The position numbers and the translations under genes are program-made. Source: Hydra vulgaris (Eukaryota; Cnidaria; Hydrozoa; Anthoathecata; Hydridae). Taken from it: DNA of 64,000 bases. The notes below the pieces were generated by a model that worked only from the letters and a program-made list of their open reading frames with translations, did no database searches and was not told where the DNA came from. Positions 32,245-45,983 of this stretch are shown in pieces; the stretch's first letter is position 1; each line of letters starts with the position of its first letter. The stretch spans positions 33,602,501 to 33,666,500 of the forward strand of contig NC_088929.1 in assembly GCF_038396675.1 (NCBI RefSeq), read 5' to 3'.

Positions 32245-35200
32245 ATGGCTGATAAGGATGAGTACCTCTACTTAGCTCGTTTAGCTGAACAAGCAGAACG
32301 ATACGAAGGTAAATTATATCAGTTTAAGATATTAGCAAGTTGTATAATAAATTGAGTTTAAGATTTTTTTGATGAAATATTAGCTCAGTTTAAAAAGTAT
32401 ATTTTTAACTGTTTCGATTTTCATCGATCTTTGATAAAAAGTATCAATTATTTTAATGTAAATATGTGTTACAACTGCACTAGGCGTATGGCTATCCATC
32501 TCTAATACATACATGGTTTTGTGATTTTTATATTTTTACACAATTACCTAGTAACTAGCAAAAAATAGTATAAAATGAGTATATATGTATTTACTGTAAA
32601 TAACTTATTAAAATTATTTACAGTAGATTGCAAATAAATGTTTTTAATAAAAAAACATACTTTCATAATAATATGTAGGATATGGTATTTAAAGAATGAT
32701 TTATTATTTTTCTAAGAATATTTTTAAATATTAATTTGGATATTCTATTTTATTAAATAGTATCTCGCATTCTCTTTGTTTGTATGTATTATAATCATAT
32801 TCTTCTGTAATTAGTAAATTAGTTTTTAATTCAAATTGAATTTTAGTGGTATAAAGATTAAAATAGTTACCCTATTAAGCTTTAATCTAATTTATACATT
32901 ACTATTTTTTATGAATCACTAATTTTTTATATACTTTTTTTTCAAAATGTATATTTATTATGAAGGTATTTTTATATCTATATGTTTCAATGTTTCAATT
33001 TTTAAAAATAAAACTAAAACAGTTCACATTTGAAATTATTTTTACCTTATGAAGCTCTAGTTGAAATCATTTACCTATATGCCTATTACCATGTGACTTT
33101 AAGTATTAAGCTTAAAAAGTTTATGTGAATGAAGAATAATTTTAAAATAAGAAGTTTATTAGTAGTATTAATAGAAATAACAAAACCATAGTTTTTATGC
33201 ATTATAACCTAAATTAGTATTTTTTATATAAAACAATTATTCATTTTGTGTATTAGTTTTTGTTTTTTTTGAGTCAAGTTGACTCTCAAAAAGTATTTAA
33301 ATTATTTCTTTTCTTTAATAATATTATGGGTTCATTAAATTTTTTCAGAGCCTTGTTACACCCCTAAAAATGTTTTTAATTTTTTCAATTTAGCATTTGT
33401 TTACTCTATAATGCACATTTGAAGAGTATGGGAAGATATTTTTGAAAAGTTTTGTTTAACTACCTCCCAAATATTCATATCATAAAAGAATTTTATTTTT
33501 AGTTAGCGACAATTTACTTTTCTTTTTTTTGTTTGTTTATTTCTTACTTTTTTTTTGAACAAGGAAGCAACAATATATGTTTTACTTAAACTTATTTATC
33601 AACTGAAGCTATTTTTAATAATTGTTGTAAATAATTTATATAAAGATTTTTAATTGTTATTTTATTAGCACCTATTGCTTACATTATCATTTATGTTTGG
33701 ATTATCTCATATCATCAATTATGGATGGATTATCTCATAGAAAGAGTAGGGACTGCAAAAAAAAAAGTTCTTAGCAAAAAATAAGCTGGTTTTAATTAAA
33801 ATTATGTCTTATTTCATGATTGGGTTTAAATGTTTTTAAAGTAATTAATTACAGTGTAATGTTTTCTAAAAAAACCCTCAAATAAACAGTGTTAAAAGAT
33901 AATTTAAATATTTTAAGGGAGATAACAGTTTTGATATAATAAAAATTGTGTTACACACATTAATAACAGACAATATAATTAAATCCATACAGCTTAACAA
34001 ATTATTTTTTATACCTTATTTAGAAAAAGTGTACAAATCTATGGATGTATTATATATATTTATATATATATTGTTTAGAAATCCTAACTTGAATCAAAGT
34101 ATTTTTTCAGAAAAAGAAAGAAAACAAGAGAGCTACAGGGTCATTCCATGTCAAATCAACCCCAAAAATAATTTTCGGCACCATGCCATTTCAGATTTTG
34201 ATGATTTTTGGAATACAAGCTTATATTAATGAAAGAAAACTTCATTCCAAATTTTAGTGTCTGAATCCTTACAGTTTCATAGATATCAAATCCAATCTCT
34301 TTTTGGATTATATTTTCAGCGTCATTTTCTTTTAAAGCCAGTTACATATCATAATTAGCTTTAACTTATGAAGTACTTGCTCAATAGTGTTAAAAATTTG
34401 TACCTAACTATTTTTTAGAGAGAAGAGCTCAAAAATGATACCTAAAACACTAAAAAATTAAATCTTCACTATGAAAATTCAATTTCAAAATGGTGTAACA
34501 CTTTTTATAAGTTTTTTGATGCCCCGTACAAAATATGTTTATCTTGAGATGCCTGAAAGACATGATTATAAAATTTTTTTTCTAATGTTCTATATATAAC
34601 AAATGCAATAAAACAAAAAAACTGCAAGGGTAATCTTTTTTAAATCAGATTTATTTGCATTTAAAGTTTTATATTTCTAAACCCCAAAAATATTGAAATT
34701 CAAAAATAAACCATGGAAATAATTAAATTGTAATGCTTTGATGATCAATTTCACTGATTTTGTATTGTCTTCCTGTGACAATTGTTGGAATATTAACCAT
34801 TAAAAATAAGTTTGTTGATGGAACCCAGCACACACCATCTCTATCAGATTTATTTGCATTTAAAGATTTATATTTCTAAACCCCAAAAATATTGAAATTC
34901 AAAAATAAACCATGGAAATAATTAAATTGTAATAAAAAAAGTTAAAATAAGACAATAAGAATTAACAATCTTTAACAGTTTTATAAAAAATTAGTTCTCT
35001 GGTTTAAAGTTTACTCAGCTTTCTTTAATGCTTTGATGATCAATTTCACTGATTTTGTATTGTCTTCCTGTGACAATTGTTGGAATATTAATCATTAAAA
35101 ATAAGTTTGTTGATGGAACCCAACACACACCATCTTTAGAAGACTAGCAATATGACCTTGAAGGGTAAAATAGATGCACGAATCTAACTTAACAGTTTTA

Positions 35201-38200
35201 AATTTCAACATCAATATCCTCCACTAGTCCAATCTATGGGTTGGTATTATAAACCAAACATGCAAACATTTCAATGCTTATATTAGTCAAGCAATCTTTA
35301 ATATTCTCATCAGTTTTTCAAACTGATGAGAATATTAAAGATCATCATCAGTTTTTCAAACTGATGAGGTTATTAAAGTTTCAACGTTTTTGTTGAAAAT
35401 CTTTGAAAAAAATTTCAATTTTTGAGTTATCATGTTTGACTCCTTAGATACGTATCAAAAACTAATTCCTATGATTTCATTTTCATAAAAAAAAAAAAAA
35501 AAACATTCCAGATGCTGTAAGTATGATTTGTTGTTGCTCAATGAAGGCTAGCAGTTGAAGTTAGTCTTTTAACAGTCCCACCAAAACCATCATAGGGTGA
35601 TTTACCATGGCTTGTTGCAAAGAAAAACCATGTACATTTCATAGCAAAATCTTGCCCATGGTGGTATATATTTATGAAATATTTGCAATTTTGTACTGGC
35701 CAGCACACCCATCTGAAAGTAATGAACAGTTTCTATTTGATGAGAAATATTGCTTTTAATATGTTCCATTGATAACTTCATTGCATGATATACCATATCT
35801 ACATCATGCAGTTAATCATCTGAGATAAAACATATTGAATCACATTTAAGGACATTATTTACTTTATAATAAACTACTGTAGGATGCAATGTTGCTTGAA
35901 CTTTGTTTCAGTGAAAAATTTGTACTTCGTCTTGTACAACAAACTCATAATTTTCTGAAAAATCACAAAGGACAATGACCTCAGTACTATTTAACTCATT
36001 TTTTATTTTCTATAAAAAATCAGCAATGTATGAATGTTTTGCAATGTAAAAATGAAAAGTAAGTTTTGTAACTTATTTATTTAAGTATTAATTAAGCTAC
36101 TTGATTTCTGTTAGACTTACTAGCACAGATCGGTCTGTTGTCTTCCATTGTTTGTAATCTATACAATAACCATGATCTTCATCAATATCTACTTGAGAGT
36201 AGAATTCATTTTCAAGATAATGTCTTAATAAAGAATCTTCTGGACACAGAGGGCAACAATGTAACATGCAATTCTTGTTAGCCCTACTAGAAATAAATCA
36301 ATAAGTTCATGATAAACCTTGGATGATTCAACTGCACTAATCATTAACCAGATGCTCACACTGTAATGCCCCATTATGGGCGATTTGAGCAACAGTGAGA
36401 AAAACAAGTTTTTATATCAGGATAACTGATTTTAAACTTAGCATACAGTAAATGCACATAAGTACAAATGAAATATTTCCTTTTCTTTTTTTTTTCAGGG
36501 AAAGACACCATTTTTCAGCAGCAGTTTGCGTGATATCTGCACCATATAATTAGTAACACTAAATTATTTTTCTATACATTTATTAGACCAAGGTATTGGA
36601 AACAGTAGTAATTAAATTTTCTGATTCCATTTGAAAGTTAAGATTTTTTCTTTAATTTTTCCTAAAAGTATATCCATATCATTTGCTTTTCATTTAACTT
36701 CCTCATATAACTTATTGAAGGAATCTTCTTGGCTTAACTGATCAGGACCTTTATTTAAAGTCCTTGCAATACCTAACTTTACTGTTTTTTGAACATGTAA
36801 CATTTCTTTTTACCGAGAGCAACTCTTGAGTGACTATTCACAGCATGCGTTTTGAGAGAACTTATGTTCATAACCGTCAAAAAAGAATTGAGATTTAAGA
36901 AGTTCATTATCTTCATCTTCATAAATCTGGCTGCTAGTTGGTTCTCCCGGTCCAACATCCTTAAATGACATTTAGTTATACATTATGAACATATCTTTTC
37001 TTTATTATACAATTTTTTTTATTAATCCAATTGAACATCTTTCTTTATCATTAATATTTTTATATTATTTTTTAGTTCTTTAAGAAATTTTTTTAAAATA
37101 ATTATTTGAAGATTCGTAAACAAAAAATCCTTCATTAAACATGAAGGTTATGCAAAGTGAAGATCTTTAATGTGAAATGCAAACAAGTTTATATATTAGA
37201 ACTGTACCTGAGATTCTAAAATCTTTTTGAAACAATGCAAAAATTAATGTATATAATTTTTTTTTTTCATTATTAAATATCAATTTTTCTAATTTTTTTT
37301 ATAAAACTTTTAATGCAAATAAATCAGATTCAAAAAAGAAAACCTCTGCAGTTTTTTTGTAATAAGGAGTTTTGTTATATATAAAAACATAGGAAAAATT
37401 TCTTTTAGGCATCTCAAGGTATACTTTTTTTTGTACCGGACATCAAAAAACTTATAAAAAGTGTTACACCATTTTGAAATTGAATTTTCATAGTGAAGTT
37501 TAAATTTTTTAGTGTTTTAGGTATCATTTTTGAGTTCTTTTCTCTAAAAAATAGTTTGGTACAAATTTTCAACGCTATTGAGCAAGTACTTCATAAGTTA
37601 AAGCTAATTATGTTATGTAACTAGCTTTAAAAGAAAATGGTGCTGAAAAATATAATTAAAAAAATGGATTTGATATCTATGAAATCGTAAGGATTCAGAC
37701 ACTAAAATTTGGAGTGAAGTTTTCTTTCATTAATATCAGCTTGTATTGCGAAAATTATCAAAATCTGAGATAGCATGGTGCTGTGCATAAATTGAATTGA
37801 GCTGGAATCACCCTACAACAGAGATCATAAGCCTTCTTTCAGCAGCCTCAAAACCACTTTATTAACTTTTAGAGTTATATTTTATTAGAAAACAGCATTA
37901 GAGTTGCATAGTCACTATCAAAGAATCTCAAGCAAAAATCCATAATTATAGTTAAAAAGATCTTTTTTTTTTCATATCCTAAAAAGAAAACAATGTAAAA
38001 CAGGCTTGACTCTAAGCTAGCCTATTAGATGAAGAAGGGGTGCAAGGCTGGTTAAATTAAATTTTCTGCTTACCCCATAAAGTCTTAGCCTATGAGGCTT
38101 TCTACAAAACAGTAGTTAAATTTTAAAAACTAGTTGATTGGGTATTTTTATTAAGACACTATTTTTAGTCTTAACTCAACCAAGAGCTCCATGGTTATTA

Positions 38201-41200
38201 GTTGCATGGTGGTCATGATGACTATCCTGACCTAATCTTGAAATATTGTTGTTACTGATTTTTTAATCATCAGCTAATTAATTAGTATTTGGTATTATTC
38301 CTGTCCATTGTTATCGATATTGTCCAAAAATGTGCAATTGGTACTTCAGGAGCTACAATCCATGCATATTCATGTACTTGTATGTTATTTTTAAATAAGA
38401 TGAAGAGTTTGTAAAGGGAAAATAAGGTTTATACATACAAAGGTAATTGTTTATGTGCCAATTGTTTAAAAAAGAAAAATACTTATATTGTTTGTTTTTT
38501 TAAAAGTGGTTTTATGACATTAATCATCAAGCTACCTTAACTGGTAAGAATTAGATAACAGCTTTATGAATGACTTTAATGAATTGAAAATATTACAAAG
38601 CTATCTTTGGTTTTGATTTCAATCTCTCCAAACTACTTTTTGGTTGTTTAACATTATTTAGTTCTAATGAAGCTGATGACTTATAACAAAAAGTCACAAA
38701 AAAATACTATTATAATAATCAAAAAAGTACTTGGTTCTCCGCTTGTTAAGGAAAAGCTTAATTTGCTTTATCTTTAATGTGTTTTTAATGTGTTCTAACT
38801 AAAACACATCTGCAAGTAGAATATAATTTAACATTGTAGACTTTTTTAATTACATTATTTATGTTTAAAACTAAGATGTATTTTTTTTTTAAATAAAGTT
38901 TTTTTTGAGTGCCCTTATAAACAGTAAGTATTTTAGTTACGCCCCTTTCTCTCCAAGTTGCAGTGGCGCGATGACTCCAAAAAGCCCATGCGGGATTTTT
39001 CTAAAAAGAAAGGTCCCGCATACGCTTTTAAGTGACCATAAGAACATAAATGCTATCTTTTACAGCAGTTATTAACTTAAATTAAATTAATAACGTTTAA
39101 GGTTGTCTTCCACAAGGGATCGTCCATAAATTACATAACGTAAACTTTCACAATAAACAAAACAAAAAAGATCAAAAGTTTTCCCTTCAGAGTCTTGATT
39201 TTAAAAAAAATAGCCCATTAAGTTAAATGAAAATTGCTGCGATTTGGACGATCTCCAAAGCAAAATATTAGAATTTTTTTGTCAATAAGTATGCGCAAAA
39301 GTAAACATTTCTGCTAATTTTGCTGATTTCGCTGCAGTGAAAAAAAAGTCATATTCATTTCAACTTTTTGCAGATTGTTATGAGTGAAAACCAATCATAT
39401 TTATATAGTATATCAAGTGATGTCAACAATTAAAAAAATAACTACAACAATGAACAACAACAACATTGATTTACATAGAATTTACCATAAACATTAGTAA
39501 ATTCATCAAATAAAGATGAATTTACTAATGTTGTCAATTCTGAAAGTTTTAATTCAGAGTTGAACCATCTGTTGTTTCTTGCAGTAACAGTTTTTCCACA
39601 GAAATGTTCCTATCTGAGGTTAGCATATATTTTATTAAACATTAAAAAAAAAAATTATACTAAATACTATTTTTAAATATATCATATTTAAAAATATTAA
39701 AAAACTTTATTTCAAATATGTACCATATTTTCAGATTAGAAAGTATCCATGTTTGTGGGATGTATATCGAAAAAGTTGCATGAAAAATAATATCTGGAAA
39801 TCAAAACGGCACACAGTGAAGCGAATTTACCTTGTTTTATAAGCATTAATATGTAATCCCTGATTATATATACTGATAAGTGAATTTTTACAAGAAAAAG
39901 TTTAAATTTAAAAAGATAACATTTATTAAGAAAAAAACAACTATTCATCTCCTCTGAGGAGGTCCTGTACGTCAAGATTAAGGTTAGGACTAGCAAATGT
40001 CTTGGGGTTCCTGAAAGCAATCAAAGAGATCACAGGGTTGCTCCTTATTAGTAAATAATGGAATTGGTTCTGCATCACCCGCATTAGTTCTAGATATTTT
40101 GCATTTGTATCTTGCATTTCATATGGCCTTATTATTGTGCTTCCTGAGCACAAAATAACTCTTTAAACTTTCTTTTGATTTCTTTTTTTCGAGATTTTAC
40201 AGATAATTTACCTTCTGGAGATAGGGACTGGTATCTTTTAGTTTCCATTTTATATCCCAAGTGTAGAATGAGTTCAAAAATTTGTATCCAACAATATTAT
40301 AGCATTCACTGCCTGCCGTCCAACATAGTCATCTTAATTTTAGTTTCTATCTTTGCTTTCTGGTTAGAGAAGGGGAGTTCAAGTTCAAAATCTTGAAGAC
40401 TTTCTATTTGCTCCCTAATATCTAATTCTTCAACTTTTGCTGACTTCTTTGTTTCTTTTTGGTATTGCAGGTGAAGAGGCCTTCAAAAGTGGGGGCCTGA
40501 AGGCATTGGGTTTGACCATACTGTGATTTCCCCTATTTCCAGTTTCAATGGAACATTTGCAGTTTCTAACAAGGATTTTTTGTTTTCAACTCCAGTTGCA
40601 AGATCTATGTCATCAAACCTTTGATTGTATACACTTTGAGTTGAGGCTCCATCCATTCCAGCTTTCATATAAAATTTTCCAGTTGTTTCTAATCCATCTA
40701 GACATTTTGTATTAAATATGTTTATAATTCTTGATAAAGTGTGGTTCACCATTGACTGAACATAACACTCGGCAGATGTTTCTAAAATTTCCAAATTTTA
40801 TGGACAACATTTGGATTTTGCATCAAATATTACTTTGACTGAGGGAATATCTCTGCATTTTGTTTCAGTGAAGAGTTTCTAAGAACTTAATATTGTGAAT
40901 CACTGAGATCACAATTTATCTTTAAAGCAAGTGCCTCTTCTGCTTTCATCATTATTGAGTTTGTTTTTGTAGTTTCAAAAAATTTTCTGGCTAGAGCTGG
41001 ATTTTTGACAGAATGTTTAATAACTTTTGAAAAGTCTGCCTCTCCTGTGCTTGACTTAAATGCAGCAGCACATGCGAGTTCTTTGGTACAATGGTCATTA
41101 ATCAAACTAAAAAAATATTTTATATTTTTAAAAGAATGTAAATTTACATAAAATTAGCAACCATAAAGGTAGCATATAGATTTTAATATACCTGGATACT

Positions 41201-44200
41201 TTTCTTCTTTTAGTTCTCTCCGAACTATCAGTCCATGGTGTAGCTGGTCTTCCTAATCTTGATGTGGGAGGAGCAGGTCTTGGGTACAGTTCTAACGCCA
41301 GCCATTCTTTCTCGCGTTCCTCAAGTGGAGAGAAGGTTCTTTTGTGCTTTTCATATTTGATCTTGAGCTTGGCGAGAAATGTTTTAATCTTACCTTTTAA
41401 ATCTTTAAAATTGTGAACATTCAACTTCACTTTTTCTTCAGCCGCAAGTTGGGATTATTAATTCCAACTTCCTTGATTTTATCCAAAACATAAGTCCTCC
41501 TAATGTGTAGTTTTTCACATAAGCACAACGTTACATTACATTTTTTTTTTCTTAACTCAATGAGAACTTGTCTCTTACAAATTTTAATCATAATTTATAT
41601 TAAATTACATACCTCAAAGATTACTATTAAAACCCACATAAACATGCCTAAAATTTCACTTTAACCATACAAACACATTAGCAATTACACACAAAACCGT
41701 ACAAACACATTAACAACAATTATTCACTTTAATTACAAACCACTAAACATCATGTAACATTTAATATAATATAATCACATCATGATATGTTTTCTGAAAA
41801 GTTGTAAAAAAAATTGATGAAAATGGTGCAATCCACTAATGTCCACTTTTTGAGCTTTTCGCTTCATTGTGCGGCGTTGCGTCATGACAAAAAAATTCGT
41901 TTCATGCGAATTATTTCGTCTTATAGAAAACAGCCTTTAACTGCTTTAAAGACCTAATTTTTATCAGCATTGGCATTATTGCTTAAAAATGAAATAACGT
42001 TAGATTTCAAATGCAGATCCAATGTTTAGGAAAACTAAGAACAACTAAAGGGTAATTTTGAGAATGTAGAAAAATCAATGGGCAATAAAAAAACAATATT
42101 GTAATATTATTTAAATATTGCAATAATGTTAAAAATAATATGGGTAGTTATTAAAACATAGCAATATTCACTTAACGAATATATACTATTCGCTAAGCAA
42201 TTAGTACTGTTAGTTGAGCGAACAGTACTGTTCATTAAGCAAACAGTACTGTTTGTTAAGCAAACAGTACTGATCGTTGAGCAAACAGTACTGTTCGTTG
42301 AGCAAACAGTACTGTTCGTTAAGCAAACAGTACTGTTCGTTAAGCAAACAGTAATGATCGTTGAGCAAACAGTACTGTTCGTTGAGCAAACAAACAGTAC
42401 TGTTCGTTGAGCAAACAGTACTGTTCGTTGAGCAAACAGTAGTGTTCGTTGAGCAAACAGTAGTGTTCGTTGAGCAAACAGTAGTGTTCGTTGAGCAAAC
42501 AGTAGTGTTCGTTGAGCAAACAGTACTGTTCGTTGAGCAAACAGTTGTGTTCGTTGAGCAAACAGTACTGTTCGTTGAGCAAACAGTACTGTTCGTTGAG
42601 CAAACAGTACTGTTCGTTGAGCAAACAGTACTGTTCGTTGAGCAAACAGTAGTGTTCGTTGAGCAAACAGTACTGTTCGTTGAGCAAACAGTACTGTTCG
42701 TTGAGCAAACAGTACTGTTCGTTGAGCAAACAGTAGTGTTCGTTGAGCAAACAGTACTGTTCGTTGAGCAAACAGTACTGTTCGTTGAGCAAACAGTACT
42801 GTTCGTTGAGCAAACAGTACTGTTCGTTGAGCAAACAGTACTGTTCGTTGAGCAAACAGTACTGTTCGTTGAGCAAACAGTACTGTTCGTTGAGCAAATA
42901 CTACTGGTTCGTTAAGCGAACAGTACTATCTGTTAAGCAAACTTTTCATTAGTACTATTCTATTAACAAACAAATAGTATTCGTTTAACAAATAGTATTA
43001 GATCCTCATAGAACTTGCTAGTTTTTCATAGAAATTTGCTAGTTGTTTCAGTATTTGTTAAAATCCAGTTTAAAGTTGAAGAGTTTGATTTTGGGTTGTT
43101 TTTTTTTTTTCATGATTGCTAAACAAATAATTCCCTTTGAACATTATTAGCAATTTGTGTTATTCATTCTGGACATTATTGTTGTTGTAATACAAATAAT
43201 TTTATTTAAGTATTATATCCACACGAAAGAATTTACGTAAGAATGTTGGTAAAATTCGTAGCACTCAACGTAAAAATCAGATACTACAAAATGCAACTAC
43301 AAATATCGTAAAATTACCTAAGTTCGGTCACCATGTAACTTTGGTCATTTAAGAACAAATAACAAAAATCCATGAGTATTTCAATTTTTTCAAGCTTTTT
43401 TTCTCCAATATTTTTTTTCGACACTTAGTGCATAAGCATTATAAAATGAGTGATAATTTGTATATGAAATCTACTAAAAAAGTTCATTTGCAAAACAAGA
43501 ATTTTGAAATTATGCAAACAATTAAAATCTAAAATAAGCAAAGTTTTGAATAAAATGATCAAAGTATTATTAAGAGTCACCAAGTTAACAATATTTAAAA
43601 AAAAAAAAATTTCCCAATGCTTTTATTGACTCCTTGTCTCTGTCTTTTTGTCTGCGAATATTAAATCTTGCAATCAATTTTTGAGTCAATTCCTGATGAT
43701 AGATTTTCTTCAAATTTTGCATACATATTCTTGCTTGATGACAATTCACTATATTCAATAATTAGTTTTGCAATAAGTCAATTAATTTAGTTATTTTTAA
43801 TTAAGTTTATTTTCTATTTGGAAAACAGAATAATAGTTTTTAAAATAAGTAAATTGATTGTTCTCCTACTTAAACTTACTTTTAGCTTATTTGGATAAGG
43901 TGTTAGATTTTTTTTTTTTACACACGCATACAGCAGAATGTTAATAAAATAAAATAGTAATATCAGAAAAAATTTATTGCAAAATTTAAAAATTCGTTTT
44001 TAAATTTACTTTTTCAAATATTAATTACAAATATAATTTTCCAAAAAAACAAAACCAGTGAATTGTTTTAATGATAGATTTAAAAAGAAGGTCTAATATA
44101 GAGAATGTATTCATGTTTTTATCGCCTGACGGTTAATTGTTAAAACAATATTTTGTGTGGAAAAATATTATGTAAATTAAAATAAATTACATAAATTTTA

Positions 44201-45778
44201 TTAAGTAAGTTACTGAACAATAGATAATTCAGGAACTATAAATACTTTATTGATATTATAAATAATACTTAACAAGTTTTATTTTAAACATAAATTGGTC
44301 TGATAGTTTGTAAAACTGAAAATTCTATAAAAAATGCACGCGTTACTATTAAAAAAAAAGAAAAAGGTTATTCTAGGTAACTTATTAGCATTCATACAAA
44401 ACGTTTAAAAGCATGAATCTGATTTTTTTTTCTTATCTTTTATTGTTTAAAATAATTTTCATGCTTTGAAATTACCTATTTAAAAAACTTTTTATGTATA
44501 ACTTGGAATTTCTATTAAAAAAAACAAACTTTAATTAGTCTAACAGCAATTTATTTTATCAGTGTAACTATACCTTTATTTATTCAAAAAGCATATTTTA
44601 AAACAATTTTAGATAATTTTTTTCTTTTTCTAAACTTTTTAGAATAATAGTAGATTTTTTAAAATCATTTTAAAAATATTTTGACTGCATAAAATGGTCA
44701 GATAACAGATTAAAATTTTAAATTAAAGCATTGTTTCCATGCTTAATTAGCAAATAAATAATCAGGCGGTCGGCAAAACAAGCAATAATTAAATTTAAGA
44801 CTAAATAGTTTTAATGATAAAATGTTTTTATTTATTTAATCTATTTCATTATAACAGCAAAAATTAGGGTCAGCATTCAGCAATGCCGACCTTATAGTGT
44901 TTTAGGTTGGCAAAAAGTTACCAACCTTGTGTTTATGTTTTATGGTAACCCCTTTGTATTAATTTTTTTTTTTTTGCCGGTCTGATGCCGATCTCTAACA
45001 GTTTGAGGTCGGCCGTTTATTGCTGACTTTATTTTTCGTAATTCCAAGGGTTGTGGTATAATATTTTAGAATAAATGCAATATATATATATATATATACA
45101 CACACACATATTTATATATATATGTAAACAATATATTTTAGTAAATAAAAATGAAAAATAGTCATAATTTTTATGCTTTTTTTTTATACACTACTACATT
45201 AGACTGTAAAAATGCTTTTTCAAGATTTAAAATATATTTTATCATTAAATATTTTTTTAATTATTTTTTTGGTAAAATTTAGAAATGGTTCAAAATATGA
45301 AAAGTATTGTTGTAATGGGAAATGGACTTTCACAAGAAGAGCGCAATTTACTTTCAGTTGCCTATAAAAATGTTATTGGCATGCGAAGAGTATCCTGGCG
45401 TGTTATATCCAATATTCAGAGTAAAGGAAATGATTTTTCTCCGAAGGTTGTTGCAAGTTATCAGGTTGAAATAGAAAAAGAACTAAAAGATATATGTAAT
45501 GACATTCTTGATCTTCTAGATACATATCTTATTAATCATTCAAAATCTAATGAAAATGAAAATTCAGACGCTTTGGTCTTCTACTATAAAATGTAAACTT
45601 TATCTTTATTTATTATGGTTTGTGTTTTGGCCTTATAGTATTGAAGGAGAATTTTCTTTCGAGTTTGGAGGAGATTTAAAAAGTATTAAAAAAAAAGTAG
45701 ACTAAAAAAGTAAAAAAAAGGTTGAAAAAGTAGTTATTACAAACATATTTTTAATAACATTAAAAATATTTGTTCACA

Positions 45779-45872
<94 letters not shown>

Positions 45873-45885
45873 TATATACATATAA

Positions 45886-45983
<98 letters not shown>

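Larger units (their letters stand above)
34138..37813 (-). mobile_element. Long-TIR DNA transposon, copy 1 (3676 bp)
   Basis: Terminal inverted repeats of about 500 bp: 34138-34650 is inverted at 37295-37813, with about 80-90 per cent identity by eye. Ends read GGGTCATTCCATGTCAA at the left and GGGTGATTCCAGCTCAA at the right (minus strand). TACA flanks both ends (34134-34137 and 37814-37817) as a 4-bp target duplication. A decayed minus-strand coding region of about 2 kb lies between. It shares protein family and end sequence with the copy starting at 57299. Superfamily not assigned. Confidence 0.85.
32309..45282 (+). other. Intron 1 of 14-3-3, about 13 kb, TE-rich
   Basis: Bounded by GAAG/GTAAAT and TTTAG/AA, phase 1. 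It contains a 3.7-kb long-TIR transposon, a LINE 5' fragment, a second DNA transposon remnant, a 0.7-kb palindromic minisatellite, a SINE fragment and a small inverted-repeat element. The stretches 32309-34130, 38220-39760 and 42930-44860 are otherwise AT-rich with no coding signal, apart from short hairpins. Confidence 0.9.

Noticed and set aside
33948-34229. Plus-strand frame of 93 codons across the left end of transposon copy 1
   Set aside because: It crosses the transposon boundary and target duplication, so it cannot be an old gene.
39941-41450. Calling this a RAG1-like gene
   Set aside because: Only a DGxS motif and an approximate order of conserved blocks suggest it; no zinc-binding or GDG-type motifs of RAG1 were seen, so I leave the superfamily open.
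42186-42925. Possible CRISPR-like array
   Set aside because: Units are directly contiguous 21-mers without unique spacers, in eukaryotic DNA; this is a minisatellite.
42340-42952. Open frames of about 185 codons on both strands with LLNEQYC or VEQTVLF repeats
   Set aside because: The 21-bp unit is a multiple of three without stops, so every array gives such frames. The array is inside a 14-3-3 intron and frame-shifted by a 4-bp insertion.
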